From the NCBI GenBank assembly GCA_039798005.1, contig JBDKGV010000002.1:1-44394 (forward strand): DNA of 44,394 nt, given 5' to 3'. Of the stretch, positions 1 through 7,916 are shown in pieces. Position 1 is the first letter of the stretch, and each line of letters begins with the position of its first letter. The DNA comes from JBDKGV01 sp039798005. Its GTDB lineage: Bacteria > Fibrobacterota > Fibrobacteria > UBA5070. A model generated the notes under the pieces. That model ran no database searches, was not told where the DNA came from, and was given only the letters and a program-made list of their open reading frames with translations. The translations under genes were made by a program, and so were the position numbers.

Positions 1-722
1 AAGGTACGAAATGTTGCTTCCAAGTGAAATGCCAGCATTTCAGCACTTGGCAACGCTTCCCAGGGCCGCTCATCGCGCACATCCTTGCCCGTGATCCACG
101 CTTCCAACTTGTCACCTGCTGGCCCCAAGCGGATGGCTCCATGCTGCAAAAGGGCATGAGCGGTCAAGCGTCGCGCCGACCCGACCCACTTCTTGCCGTG
201 CCATGTCAGCTCATGTCGCGAAGTGGAAGCAAAGCAGGGGGCCGCTCCAACCCCGAGGGGATCTCGGCCAAGTTTCCCGCGCTCCAGCGCCAAACCTTCG
301 ATTCCAGCGGCCTGCGCCCCTTCCAGGAGCCAAGTGCCGAAAAGCTCTTCCGGCCCGCGTTCGCCGCCGCGAAAAAGCGGATGCGCAATCGGAAACAGTA
401 CAGAATAGGTGAGTTCCTGTTCGTGCCACACCGCCCGCCCGCCGGTCGGTCGCTTCACGATGGCTCCGGGCCCCATCGGATCCTGCCCCGGTGCGGTCTG
501 CCACGCCTCGAAACGCGGCCCCAGCGCCACCTCCAGCGTCTGGCTCTTGCCCAAGGTGAGCGTGGGCACATCCCAGGTGTACAGGCGCAAAAGCGGAAGG
601 GCCGCCTCGCCGGTCTCGCCGGAGCGCAGGGCCGCCTCCATCGCAAGCAATTGCGCCTCCTCGTGGCGCATGTGGCGCTCACCCGAGGCGCAGTGGAGTG
701 GCTCGAAGCGAAAATCGTGCAT
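1..722 (-). CDS. Lipoate-protein ligase A / LipM-like octanoyltransferase (partial, C-terminus cut by the left edge)
   Basis: The minus-strand frame starting at 722 stays open to base 1, giving 240 residues. It carries the hallmarks of the BPL/LplA/LipB cofactor-transferase fold: RPTGGRAVWH at about 91-100 followed by ELTYSV (acyl-binding loop), a PCFAST segment at about 162-167 whose Cys163 sits where LipM-type octanoyltransferases carry the catalytic cysteine, and HGKKWVGSA with the conserved Lys177. Family enzymes attach octanoate or lipoate to lipoyl domains of 2-oxoacid dehydrogenases or GcvH. The ATG at 722 has a GGAG 11 bases upstream. It is divergent from the GH43 gene. The final residues and stop lie outside the window. 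Whether it uses octanoyl-ACP (LipM) or free lipoate (LplA) cannot be settled here; the cysteine favours LipM. Confidence 0.85.
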   Translation of the reverse strand, partial: MHDFRFEPLHCASGERHMRHEEAQLLAMEAALRSGETGEAALPLLRLYTWDVPTLTLGKSQTLEVALGPRFEAWQTAPGQDPMGPGAIVKRPTGGRAVWHEQELTYSVLFPIAHPLFRGGERGPEELFGTWLLEGAQAAGIEGLALERGKLGRDPLGVGAAPCFASTSRHELTWHGKKWVGSARRLTAHALLQHGAIRLGPAGDKLEAWITGKDVRDERPWEALPSAEMLAFHLEATFRT

Positions 723-869
723 CCGGCCAAGATACTCCGATCCGACCGCAGCAGGGTTGCACTTCGGGGCAAGGGCGCCGGGCGTGAGTCATCCGCGTTT
801 TGTGGATCGACCAAAAGCGCGCCCTGTGAACCGCAATCGCCACCGAACAATCCACCCTATGCTTGAACC

Positions 870-2408
870 ATGAACAAGTCGTCCGCCCTGCGCATTCTTG
901 GTCTCCTGCTGGTTCCGACGATCGGGTTTGCCGACAACCCCATCGTCCAGACCTACTACACTCCAGACCCGGCACCGATGGTCTGGAAGGACACCATGTT
1001 CGTGTACACCGGGCACGACGAGGATGTCACGGTGAGCAATTTCTTCACCATGAACGACTGGAGAGTCTACTCCACCACCGACATGGTGAACTGGCGGGAT
1101 CGAGGCTCGCCATTGTCCTACAAGACCTTCAACTGGTCGGGTGGCAAGGCTTGGGCGGCACAATGCATCCCCCGCAACGGGAAGTTCTACTGGTACGTCA
1201 CCGCGGGGATCGGCACCGGTTCGCAGCCCGCCATCGGCGTGGCCGTCTCCGACCATCCCACCGGGCCCTTCAAGGATCCCCTCGGGAAACCGTTGGTCAC
1301 CAAATCGTGGGACGACATCGATCCCACCGTGTTCATCGACACCGACGGGCAGGCCTATCTCTTTTGGGGCAACCCGAAGCTGTACTGGGTCAAGCTCAAC
1401 GCCGACATGACATCCTTCTCCGGCAGCGTGAACACGACCAACATGACCACGGCGCAATTCGGCACGCGCTCCAACGATGCGGCTCGCGCCACCCTCTACG
1501 AGGAAGGTCCGTGGTTCTTCAAGCGCGGCTCTCTCTACTACATGGGATATGCCTCCGGCCCTTTGCCCGAACCCATCGGCTATTCCACTTCAAACAGCCC
1601 CACGGGCCCTTGGACTTACCGCGGAGAAATCATGTCGGGTGCCAACACCGGCAGCTTCACCAACCACTCGGGTATCGTCGAATTCAAGGGCAAGGGCTAC
1701 TTCTTCTACCACACCGGCAAGCTCCCCGGTGGCGGCGGGTACAAGCGATCGACCGCGGTGGAGGAATTCTCCTTCAATGCCGACGGGACCATCCCCAAGA
1801 TCTCCATGACCACCGCAGGCCCAAAGCCCGTGGACAGCTTGGACCCCTACATCCGACAGGAAGGCGAGACGATGGCGTTCTCAAGTGGACTCAAGACGAC
1901 AGGAAACGACCAGTCCGGAGTGCACGTCAACTCCATCAACAACAACGACTACATCAAGCTGCGCGCCGTGGATTTCACCTCCGCCGGTGCGAAGAGCTTC
2001 ACGGCAAGCGTCGGAGCCAACGCCTCGGGCGGATCCATCGAGCTGCGCCTTGATTCACAGACCGGAAAGCTGATCGGAACCTTGCCCGTGAACGGCACGG
2101 GCAGCATGACCACTTGGAAGTCCTTGACCACAACCGTTTCAGGGGCCACCGGCGTGCACGACTTGTTCCTGGTCTTCAAAGGGGGATCGGGTGACCTTTT
2201 CAATCTCGACTGGTGGAAATTCGATCCGACGATCTCCACCGGTGTGACGCGCTCGCAGCGCCGGAACGATGCCTCGCGATTTGTCGACGTCTACACGCTG
2301 GATGGCCAGAAGATCCGCAGTCAGGTGACGCGAGAAGACGCCGTGCGCGGCTTGAGGCGTGGCGTCTATCTCGCCGGAAACCAGAAGGTCGTGGTCACGG
2401 TGCAATAG
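870..2408 (+). CDS. Secreted GH43 glycoside hydrolase with CBM6-like module and sorting-type C-terminal tail
   Basis: 512 residues. A signal peptide (about 1-21, cleaved near GFA-D) precedes a GH43 five-bladed propeller. The three catalytic carboxylates are visible: Asp33 in PDPAP (general base), Asp151 in DDIDP (pKa modulator) and Glu212 in EEGPW (general acid). Residues about 325-455 resemble a CBM6 carbohydrate-binding module (RQEGETMA start, DYIKLRAVDF, SIELRLD, GVHDLFLVFKG, LFNLDWWKF). The last ~50 residues (VYTLDGQKI ... RRGVYL ... KVVVTV) match the style of Fibrobacter C-terminal tails and of type IX sorting domains. Family members act as xylosidases or arabinofuranosidases on arabinoxylan; the exact substrate is not readable. 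There is no Shine-Dalgarno; a TATGCT hexamer at 858-863 sits 6 bases before the ATG, so the mRNA may be leaderless. Confidence 0.9.
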   Translation: MNKSSALRILGLLLVPTIGFADNPIVQTYYTPDPAPMVWKDTMFVYTGHDEDVTVSNFFTMNDWRVYSTTDMVNWRDRGSPLSYKTFNWSGGKAWAAQCIPRNGKFYWYVTAGIGTGSQPAIGVAVSDHPTGPFKDPLGKPLVTKSWDDIDPTVFIDTDGQAYLFWGNPKLYWVKLNADMTSFSGSVNTTNMTTAQFGTRSNDAARATLYEEGPWFFKRGSLYYMGYASGPLPEPIGYSTSNSPTGPWTYRGEIMSGANTGSFTNHSGIVEFKGKGYFFYHTGKLPGGGGYKRSTAVEEFSFNADGTIPKISMTTAGPKPVDSLDPYIRQEGETMAFSSGLKTTGNDQSGVHVNSINNNDYIKLRAVDFTSAGAKSFTASVGANASGGSIELRLDSQTGKLIGTLPVNGTGSMTTWKSLTTTVSGATGVHDLFLVFKGGSGDLFNLDWWKFDPTISTGVTRSQRRNDASRFVDVYTLDGQKIRSQVTREDAVRGLRRGVYLAGNQKVVVTVQ

Positions 2409-2435
2409 CCGGCCGCTATTTCCTAAGTTGTCTTG

Positions 2436-3233
2436 ATGGATCGCATTGTTCGCTGGATTGACGGCACAGACCAATTGAGAGCTTCCCTGATCGAAGCGGG
2501 GGACCTTGAAGCCCACCTGCGCACCCTCCACGGATTGGGCCCGGACGACATCCAGCCCTTCGGACAGACCGTGCTGGGCACTCTCCTTTTTGCCCAGGAC
2601 CTCAAGTCCCATCAGACCTTGTCCGCGGTGATCGAGCACGCCGGCCGTTCCTGGCATTGCGACGCCACAGCCGAAGGCTTTGCGCGCGCCATGCTTTCGG
2701 GCAGCAAATGGGATGGCCAAGGCACCCGTGTCACCATCCGCCGGTTTGGTCAGCAAGGCCTGATCTATCAAAGCGTGGTGGAAAGCGTCGAGTCCACGCC
2801 GCTGCTTGCGCTGCGCGAGTACCTGGAGGTGTCCGAGCAGTCGCCCGCCCACATGTCCTGCTACATCGACACGACAACCAAGCGTGCCGAGGCATTTCTC
2901 CTGCGTGGTTTCCCCGACACTCCCGTGGACATGCTGGGCAAGGCGCTCGTTGCGCTTGATGCCTTGAACCCCTCCACGCCCATCAAGGACCTGCTCAATG
3001 TCGCATGTCCCGGACGCTGGGACATCTTGACCCAAGTGGATGTGCGCCATCACTGCCCTTGTTCGCGTGAACGGGCCGGGGCCTCGCTGGCCACCTTGGG
3101 GTCCGCCGAGCTTGAGGAAGCCGCGGCGCAGGATGGACAGCTTGGCATCACTTGCGAATTCTGCAAGACCCACTACAGTTTCGAGGCTTCCGAGCTCTTG
3201 GAGCTCAGTGCCCGCCTGCGACCTGCCCCGTAA
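2436..3233 (+). CDS. hslO: Hsp33 redox-regulated holdase chaperone
   Basis: 265 residues from the ATG at 2436 (a TTG at 2433 is one codon upstream). Full-length Hsp33: N-terminal holdase fold (about 1-185) and a C-terminal zinc-binding redox switch with CPC (Cys207, Cys209) and CEFC (Cys240, Cys243). In the family, oxidation of these four cysteines releases zinc and activates chaperone function, protecting cytosolic proteins during oxidative stress. The usual bacterial spacing of the second motif is CxxC, as seen. It follows the GH43 gene by 27 bases and precedes a membrane protein gene by 17 bases, so the three might be co-transcribed, but no clear ribosome-binding site is present and an AT-rich hexamer (TATTTC, 2417-2422) could be its own -10 element. 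Confidence 0.93.
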   Translation: MDRIVRWIDGTDQLRASLIEAGDLEAHLRTLHGLGPDDIQPFGQTVLGTLLFAQDLKSHQTLSAVIEHAGRSWHCDATAEGFARAMLSGSKWDGQGTRVTIRRFGQQGLIYQSVVESVESTPLLALREYLEVSEQSPAHMSCYIDTTTKRAEAFLLRGFPDTPVDMLGKALVALDALNPSTPIKDLLNVACPGRWDILTQVDVRHHCPCSRERAGASLATLGSAELEEAAAQDGQLGITCEFCKTHYSFEASELLELSARLRPAP

Positions 3234-3250
3234 TTTCCATATTGTTATCA

Positions 3251-3844
3251 ATGCAACTTCCCGCGACCGACACTCTGCTTCAATTGGCGACCGGCCTGTC
3301 CCTGTACTGGGTCTTTCCGGGCTGGTTGATTCAATCCGAATTGGAACATGCCGGGGTCCCCAAGCGCAACGCTCCCGGCTCCACCGCATTCTTGGCGGGT
3401 CAGGCGACGGCTCTGATGGGCGGCATGGCCTTGGCCGGACTGCTGGGGCTTTCGATCTCCACATGGACGCAGACCCTTCATCTGCATTTTGCCTTGCTTG
3501 GACTTCTGGGTCTTTTGGTCTTGGCGCAATCCGCATGGATCGCGTTGGGAATGGCGCTGCACGACACCCATGAAGTCATACAGAAGCTGTCCTTCGAAAG
3601 TGGCCGCGACTTGGTCTTGAGGCATCTCCTGCCCTTGTTCCTTGCCTTCGGATTGCTGGTGCCCATGCAATCCTCGCGCGTGGTTCGCATGGAACTGATG
3701 GGGATCCTGATGGGATGGGCGACGACCAATGCCCTGTGGGGGATGCCTTTGGGCAATTTTGGCGCACACCTCCGCCGCACGCTTTCCATCCTTGCCCTGA
3801 TCGCCGGATTCTACCTGCTCTGGAAGGGCTGGCAGGTCCGGTAA
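3251..3844 (+). CDS. Predicted polytopic inner-membrane protein, unknown family
   Basis: 197 residues from the ATG at 3251 (MQLPATDT). An upstream in-frame start at 3152 would overlap the hslO gene and adds low-quality sequence, so it was rejected. Around six hydrophobic segments are visible (about 12-30, 42-66, 75-100, 117-133, 140-160, 170-187). There are few charged loops and no catalytic motif I recognise. It follows hslO closely and converges with the metallophosphatase gene, whose stop is 7 bases away; the two stops lie in the short palindrome GTAAGGGCTCTTAC. No Shine-Dalgarno is evident. Function unknown. Confidence 0.7.
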   Translation: MQLPATDTLLQLATGLSLYWVFPGWLIQSELEHAGVPKRNAPGSTAFLAGQATALMGGMALAGLLGLSISTWTQTLHLHFALLGLLGLLVLAQSAWIALGMALHDTHEVIQKLSFESGRDLVLRHLLPLFLAFGLLVPMQSSRVVRMELMGILMGWATTNALWGMPLGNFGAHLRRTLSILALIAGFYLLWKGWQVR

Positions 3845-3850
3845 GGGCTC

Positions 3851-4825
3851 TTACAGCATCTCCTCGCCATCGGGATAGAAGGCCCGCACGTTGCCGTTGG
3901 GCAGGAATTCGACGGCACCAAGGCGTGCGCCGTAGGCTTGGCCGATGCCCACATCGATGCACAGGAGCCGTCCGTTGACCTTGCTCACCACGCGGCCGGT
4001 GCGCCTGGGGTCGTGCAGGTAGGTGGGCGTATGACCCACGACCATGCGATCGCAGTTGTAAGTGTTGAGCACCTCGTCCAATTCCAAGCGCAAGGCATCT
4101 TCCTGCTTGCGATGCCCGATGCGGTACCAGTGGGGGCCGTCCTCGGCAAGCGCCGCATGCTTGGGGTTGAGATCGAAATAGGTGCCGTGTCGTGAGAGCT
4201 CTTCACGAATCGAGCTGTTGAGGTCGGGCAAGGTGGCGGTCGCCCATTTCGGATGCAATCCGCCGTGGACGAACAGGGTCTTTCCTGCCACGAACACGCT
4301 GTTGCGCTGACAGAGCCAACGTCCGACCATGCCCGACGGAGACATCGCACGACGCAACTCGATCCAGCCCAGCGGCTCGGCATGGAGCTGGGAAAGGTCC
4401 AGCGGACTGTCGGACGGATTGGGGGCCGGCAGGTCTTCATAGGCTTCCCGCAGCATCTGATCGAAGCTCCAAGCCGTGCTGGGCGCGAAATCTTGATATT
4501 CCTGCAGCGTGGTGTAGTTGTGGATGTCGTGCATCGACAAGGCTTCGTGGTTGCCAAGCAGCAGTTCAAGGCGTCCACCAGCCTGCAGCGCCTGCCGCGC
4601 GAGCCTGCGGATCGCCCCGTAGATGCGCCGTGGATTGCCTCCGCGCCCCACGATATCTCCGTTCATCACAAGGACGGTGTCACCTCCCACCCAGTCGCCG
4701 CTGGAGTTGACCAGCGCCGCCATGCGCAGAAGCTGACGAAAGCCCGCTTCGTTGCCGTGGATGTCGCCAATGGCCACAACGCGGCCTTTGGGAGAAATGC
4801 GAGAGATTTCTGAAGTAGTCATCAC
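3851..4825 (-). CDS. PPP-family (Shewanella-like) metallophosphatase
   Basis: 324 residues. The complete calcineurin-like/PPP motif set is present: GDIHG (Asp21, His23), GDIVGRG (Asp57), GNHE (Asn92, His93), HGGLHP and VGHTP, which coordinate a dinuclear metal centre. The insert-rich arrangement with HGGLHP resembles Shewanella-like protein phosphatases (Shelph) and related bacterial diadenosine tetraphosphatase-like enzymes. It likely dephosphorylates a phosphoprotein or small phosphoester in the cytosol, as there is no signal peptide. Two adjacent ATGs (4825 and 4822) are possible starts. Only 27 bases separate it from the divergent argA start, so the two promoters must overlap each other or the coding ends. 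Confidence 0.85.
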   Translation of the reverse strand: MMTTSEISRISPKGRVVAIGDIHGNEAGFRQLLRMAALVNSSGDWVGGDTVLVMNGDIVGRGGNPRRIYGAIRRLARQALQAGGRLELLLGNHEALSMHDIHNYTTLQEYQDFAPSTAWSFDQMLREAYEDLPAPNPSDSPLDLSQLHAEPLGWIELRRAMSPSGMVGRWLCQRNSVFVAGKTLFVHGGLHPKWATATLPDLNSSIREELSRHGTYFDLNPKHAALAEDGPHWYRIGHRKQEDALRLELDEVLNTYNCDRMVVGHTPTYLHDPRRTGRVVSKVNGRLLCIDVGIGQAYGARLGAVEFLPNGNVRAFYPDGEEML

Positions 4826-4852
4826 TCACAGTGTGCCATATTCCCGACGCAG

Positions 4853-6202
4853 ATGCAATTTTCGCGCATGTCCGTCGTGTGGAATAATCAAGATCTCGTC
4901 CCGGCCCTGCGGGAAGCCCTCGGGTACATCTCGCGCTATCGCGGGGAAACCTTCGTCATCAAGCTGGAAAGCGGTCTTCTTGAAGACTCCATCTTTCCCT
5001 CGCTTGCCCGCGACGTGGCGCTTTTGCACAGCATGGGCGTGCGCATCGTGGTGGTCCCCGGTTCGCGCCGCCAGATCGACCGTGTGCTCACGGCCTACGG
5101 GGTCAAGACCCGGATCGTGGACGAGACGCGCATCACCAGCGAGGAATCGCTGCCGCTGGTGAACCTCGCGGCCTTCGACGTGTGCAACCGCTTGATGACC
5201 GCCTTTGCCGAATCGGGCCTGAACGCCCTGATCGGCAACTGGGTGAAGGCCCGTGCCGTGGGCGTGCTGGGTGGTGTCGATTATCAGCACACCGGGCTTG
5301 TGCAGGGCCTGCGGACGGACACCTTGCGCGAACTGCTGGAGCGGGATTTCATCCCCATTTTGCCCAACATCGGCTGGAGCAACAGCGGCAAGCCCTACAA
5401 CATCAGCTCCACCCAGCTTGCCATGGAAGTGGCCGCCCAACTGGGCGCCGCCAAGCTCTTCTTCCTGTGCGACGAGAAGCCCGTCTCGGCGGAAGGCTTG
5501 GAGCTGCCCTCCGAGGTGGAGGTGCGGGAGGACGGCATGCTCTCTCGCCTATCCCTCTCCCAAGTGCAAGAGCTCCTGGAAAAGAACCCCGACAGCCTGC
5601 GCCAGCCGCAGCGCGACTACTTCCGCCGTTCGCTGGACGCCTGCCGTCGCGGGGTGCGCCGCGCCCACATCGTGGATGGCAACCTGGAAGGCGCCCTGCT
5701 CCGGGAAGTGTTCAGCCGGGACGGCTTGGGCACCATGATCTACGTGAGCGAGCACGAGAACATCCGCCGGGCACGCCCCGAGGACGTGGCCGACATGCTG
5801 CGCATCATGGAGCCCTACGTGGCCAAGGGGATCCTGGTGCCGCGCAACGCCGCCTTCGTGCAGGAGCGCATCGAGGACTATGTCGTGTACGACGTGGATG
5901 GCTTCGTGCAAGGTTGCGCGGCCCTGCACACATGGTCGGGCAACTCCGCCGAGATCGCCGCCGTGGCGGTGGCTGAAGGCACGCGTCGCAGCGGGGTCGG
6001 GCGCCGTCTGGTCCAGTTCTTGATGAGCCGAGCCCGCCAGAACGCCGTGGAAAAGCTCTTCCTGCTCACCACCCAGACCAGCGACTGGTTCGCGGAGCTG
6101 GGTTTCGTGCGTGGCACTGTGGCCGACCTCCCCACCGAGAAGCAGGAAGCCTACAACGAGAAACGCGGCAGCCAGGTCTTCGTACACCAAGGAGCGCTCT
6201 GA
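4853..6202 (+). CDS. argA: Amino-acid N-acetyltransferase (N-acetylglutamate synthase)
   Basis: 449 residues, the length of classical ArgA. Residues about 18-285 form an amino-acid-kinase fold (FVIKLESG, VVVPGSRRQID, LGGVDYQHTG, ILPNIGWSNSGKPYNIS) and residues about 300-440 form a GNAT domain with the acetyl-CoA loop RRSGVGRRL and FAELGF near the end. It catalyses acetyl-CoA + glutamate to N-acetylglutamate, the first step of arginine synthesis; the kinase-fold domain usually binds arginine for feedback inhibition. The ATG at 4853 is used; an in-frame ATG at 4868 is an alternative. No Shine-Dalgarno precedes either, but CATATT at 4837-4842 could be a -10 element of a nearly leaderless transcript. 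Confidence 0.93.
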   Translation: MQFSRMSVVWNNQDLVPALREALGYISRYRGETFVIKLESGLLEDSIFPSLARDVALLHSMGVRIVVVPGSRRQIDRVLTAYGVKTRIVDETRITSEESLPLVNLAAFDVCNRLMTAFAESGLNALIGNWVKARAVGVLGGVDYQHTGLVQGLRTDTLRELLERDFIPILPNIGWSNSGKPYNISSTQLAMEVAAQLGAAKLFFLCDEKPVSAEGLELPSEVEVREDGMLSRLSLSQVQELLEKNPDSLRQPQRDYFRRSLDACRRGVRRAHIVDGNLEGALLREVFSRDGLGTMIYVSEHENIRRARPEDVADMLRIMEPYVAKGILVPRNAAFVQERIEDYVVYDVDGFVQGCAALHTWSGNSAEIAAVAVAEGTRRSGVGRRLVQFLMSRARQNAVEKLFLLTTQTSDWFAELGFVRGTVADLPTEKQEAYNEKRGSQVFVHQGAL

Positions 6203-6221
6203 GGGATCCTCGCCGGAGGAA

Positions 6222-7916
6222 TCAGCGCCCTTCCCAGACGCGTCCTTGGTCGTCTTGGGCCAGCAGATGCCCTGCCACCACTTGAAGCCGGACCAGGTTC
6301 AGACCTTGGCGCAGGCTCCAGCCGGAGGCCTCGCGGACCCACAGGCGGCCCGAGGAAAGGACTGCCGGCGCTCCATTCCAGAGGACGGCGCGGGTCATGC
6401 CCGTCGAGCCGTTCCAGAGGCCGAGGTCCCGTGTCGCCTGGCCGGTCCAAGGGCGTTGCAGCAGGTGAAGTCCACCGCCATCGGTGAGAAGTCCCGAATC
6501 GCACAGGCCAAGCAAACGGCCTGACAGATTCTGTCTTTGCCAGTCCTTCCCGTCCCGGCTCCAGACCAAACGGGGCGAAGAACCTCCGGAGAGCACGACC
6601 CGCAACGAGTCCCCGTCCACCTGCACGGATTCCGTCGAGGTGGCCGACACTGGCCAGAGACTGTCCTCAAGGACGCGTGCCGAATCCCAACGCAAGCCAT
6701 CCCGGCTTTGCAGGGAGTACACTCCGTCGCCGAGCAGGCTGTGTCCGAAGGCCCACAGGCTCCCGGCTCCGAATCCGGTGACCCATCGGATCTCCTGCCC
6801 GCTGCGCCAACGCGGCAAGGCAAGATGCATGGTGTCCCAAGCCAATCCGTCGGACGAACTGCGCAGGCCCACGCGCACCGAGTCCTCACCCGCGACCACC
6901 CGAGCCACCGCCATCCGGCCAGCCACCTCGCCAAGCGTCCCGACGCTGGTACGGACGGATTCCGTCCAACGCAAGGAATCCAGGTGCAGGAGCCATAGCG
7001 GGACCGAGGTTCCCGTAACGGTCTCGATCCAACTTCCGACAAGGCCTTGTGCGCCCCGGGAGCGCACCTGCACCCGGTAGCGGTAGCGCCGGATCTCAAG
7101 CCGTCCGGCGACGGTGGTGTCCCGCCATGTCGTGTCGGTGGTCGCAGCCAAGGGTTTGGCGCTGTACTCGAGACTCCCGGCCGTGTCCCGGAAGATCTCG
7201 TAGTCGAGAAGCTGTCCGTAGCGCACCTTGGGCCAGGTCAGGAGAAGATCGCCGGTGGCCGGATCGTTCTTGACCCCAAGCCCTTGCACCACCGGAATGC
7301 CGGTGAAGATCATCCGCACCGTGTCGCGCATGAGTGATTGCGTTCCGGGAACGGTCCGTGCCGTGTCGTAGGTCGTCGTGTAGGCCGCATCCGTGGTCGT
7401 GAAGCGCAGGCGCAGGCGCCCGGCCCCCAATCCGACCAGCTGGAATCTGCCGTCGTGCCCCACATTGGCCCAGATCTCGGTGCCCAGGACATTCACGGTC
7501 ACGCGGGCCGGATCGTCCTGGGGTTCGACCTTCACGATGCCGCCAAGGGTCGCGGAGGGCTCCAGCGTGTCGGAACGCGTCCAGAGCAGCTTGCCCCCGA
7601 CCACCGCGAGGGAGTCCACCAGGAGTGCAAGGCTTCCCTTGGAGACCGTGACGGTGTAGATGCCGTCCGGGACCACAGGCAGCACCGGCGCGCCTTGGGC
7701 ATCCACGCTTCCCGTTCCCGCCGCCGCCACCGCATCGCGAGGCGTCATTTGCACCAAGGCGCCGTAGGCGGGTGTCGAGCCGTCGGGCATGTACACACGG
7801 GCCAGGCTTTCCGTGTGCGTCTCGTCGTTGGTTCCGGCCACGCTGCCGGCACCGTCCTGGCAGCCCCAGAGGATGCCCAGCGCCGGAAGGATGGACAGGA
7901 TCTGTCGCCACTTCAT
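6222..7916 (-). CDS. Large surface lipoprotein with carboxypeptidase-regulatory-like, FN3-like and Asp-box-like repeats
   Basis: 564 residues. A lipoprotein signal peptide ends in LGILWGC with Cys19 as the lipidation site. Residues about 35-200 hold two beta-sandwich stretches of carboxypeptidase-regulatory type (PDGIYTVTVSKGS; GRFQLVGLGAGRLRL). Residues about 210-300 look like a fibronectin type III domain (DLLLTWPKV, YEIFRDT, YRYRVQVRS). The rest contains repeated Asp-box-like motifs (SSDGLAWDT, SRDGLRWDS, SRDGKDWQ), suggesting a beta-propeller. No catalytic residues are recognisable, so a binding or structural role at the cell surface is likely. Its start overlaps the stop of the upstream TIGR02147 gene by 4 bases (ATGA), so the two are translationally coupled. 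It converges on argA. Confidence 0.8.
   Translation of the reverse strand: MKWRQILSILPALGILWGCQDGAGSVAGTNDETHTESLARVYMPDGSTPAYGALVQMTPRDAVAAAGTGSVDAQGAPVLPVVPDGIYTVTVSKGSLALLVDSLAVVGGKLLWTRSDTLEPSATLGGIVKVEPQDDPARVTVNVLGTEIWANVGHDGRFQLVGLGAGRLRLRFTTTDAAYTTTYDTARTVPGTQSLMRDTVRMIFTGIPVVQGLGVKNDPATGDLLLTWPKVRYGQLLDYEIFRDTAGSLEYSAKPLAATTDTTWRDTTVAGRLEIRRYRYRVQVRSRGAQGLVGSWIETVTGTSVPLWLLHLDSLRWTESVRTSVGTLGEVAGRMAVARVVAGEDSVRVGLRSSSDGLAWDTMHLALPRWRSGQEIRWVTGFGAGSLWAFGHSLLGDGVYSLQSRDGLRWDSARVLEDSLWPVSATSTESVQVDGDSLRVVLSGGSSPRLVWSRDGKDWQRQNLSGRLLGLCDSGLLTDGGGLHLLQRPWTGQATRDLGLWNGSTGMTRAVLWNGAPAVLSSGRLWVREASGWSLRQGLNLVRLQVVAGHLLAQDDQGRVWEGR

Noticed and set aside
24..866. 280-codon plus-strand frame at the left end
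   Set aside because: It is antisense to the lipoate/octanoyl transferase gene and has no protein-like features; the minus-strand frame has clear family motifs.
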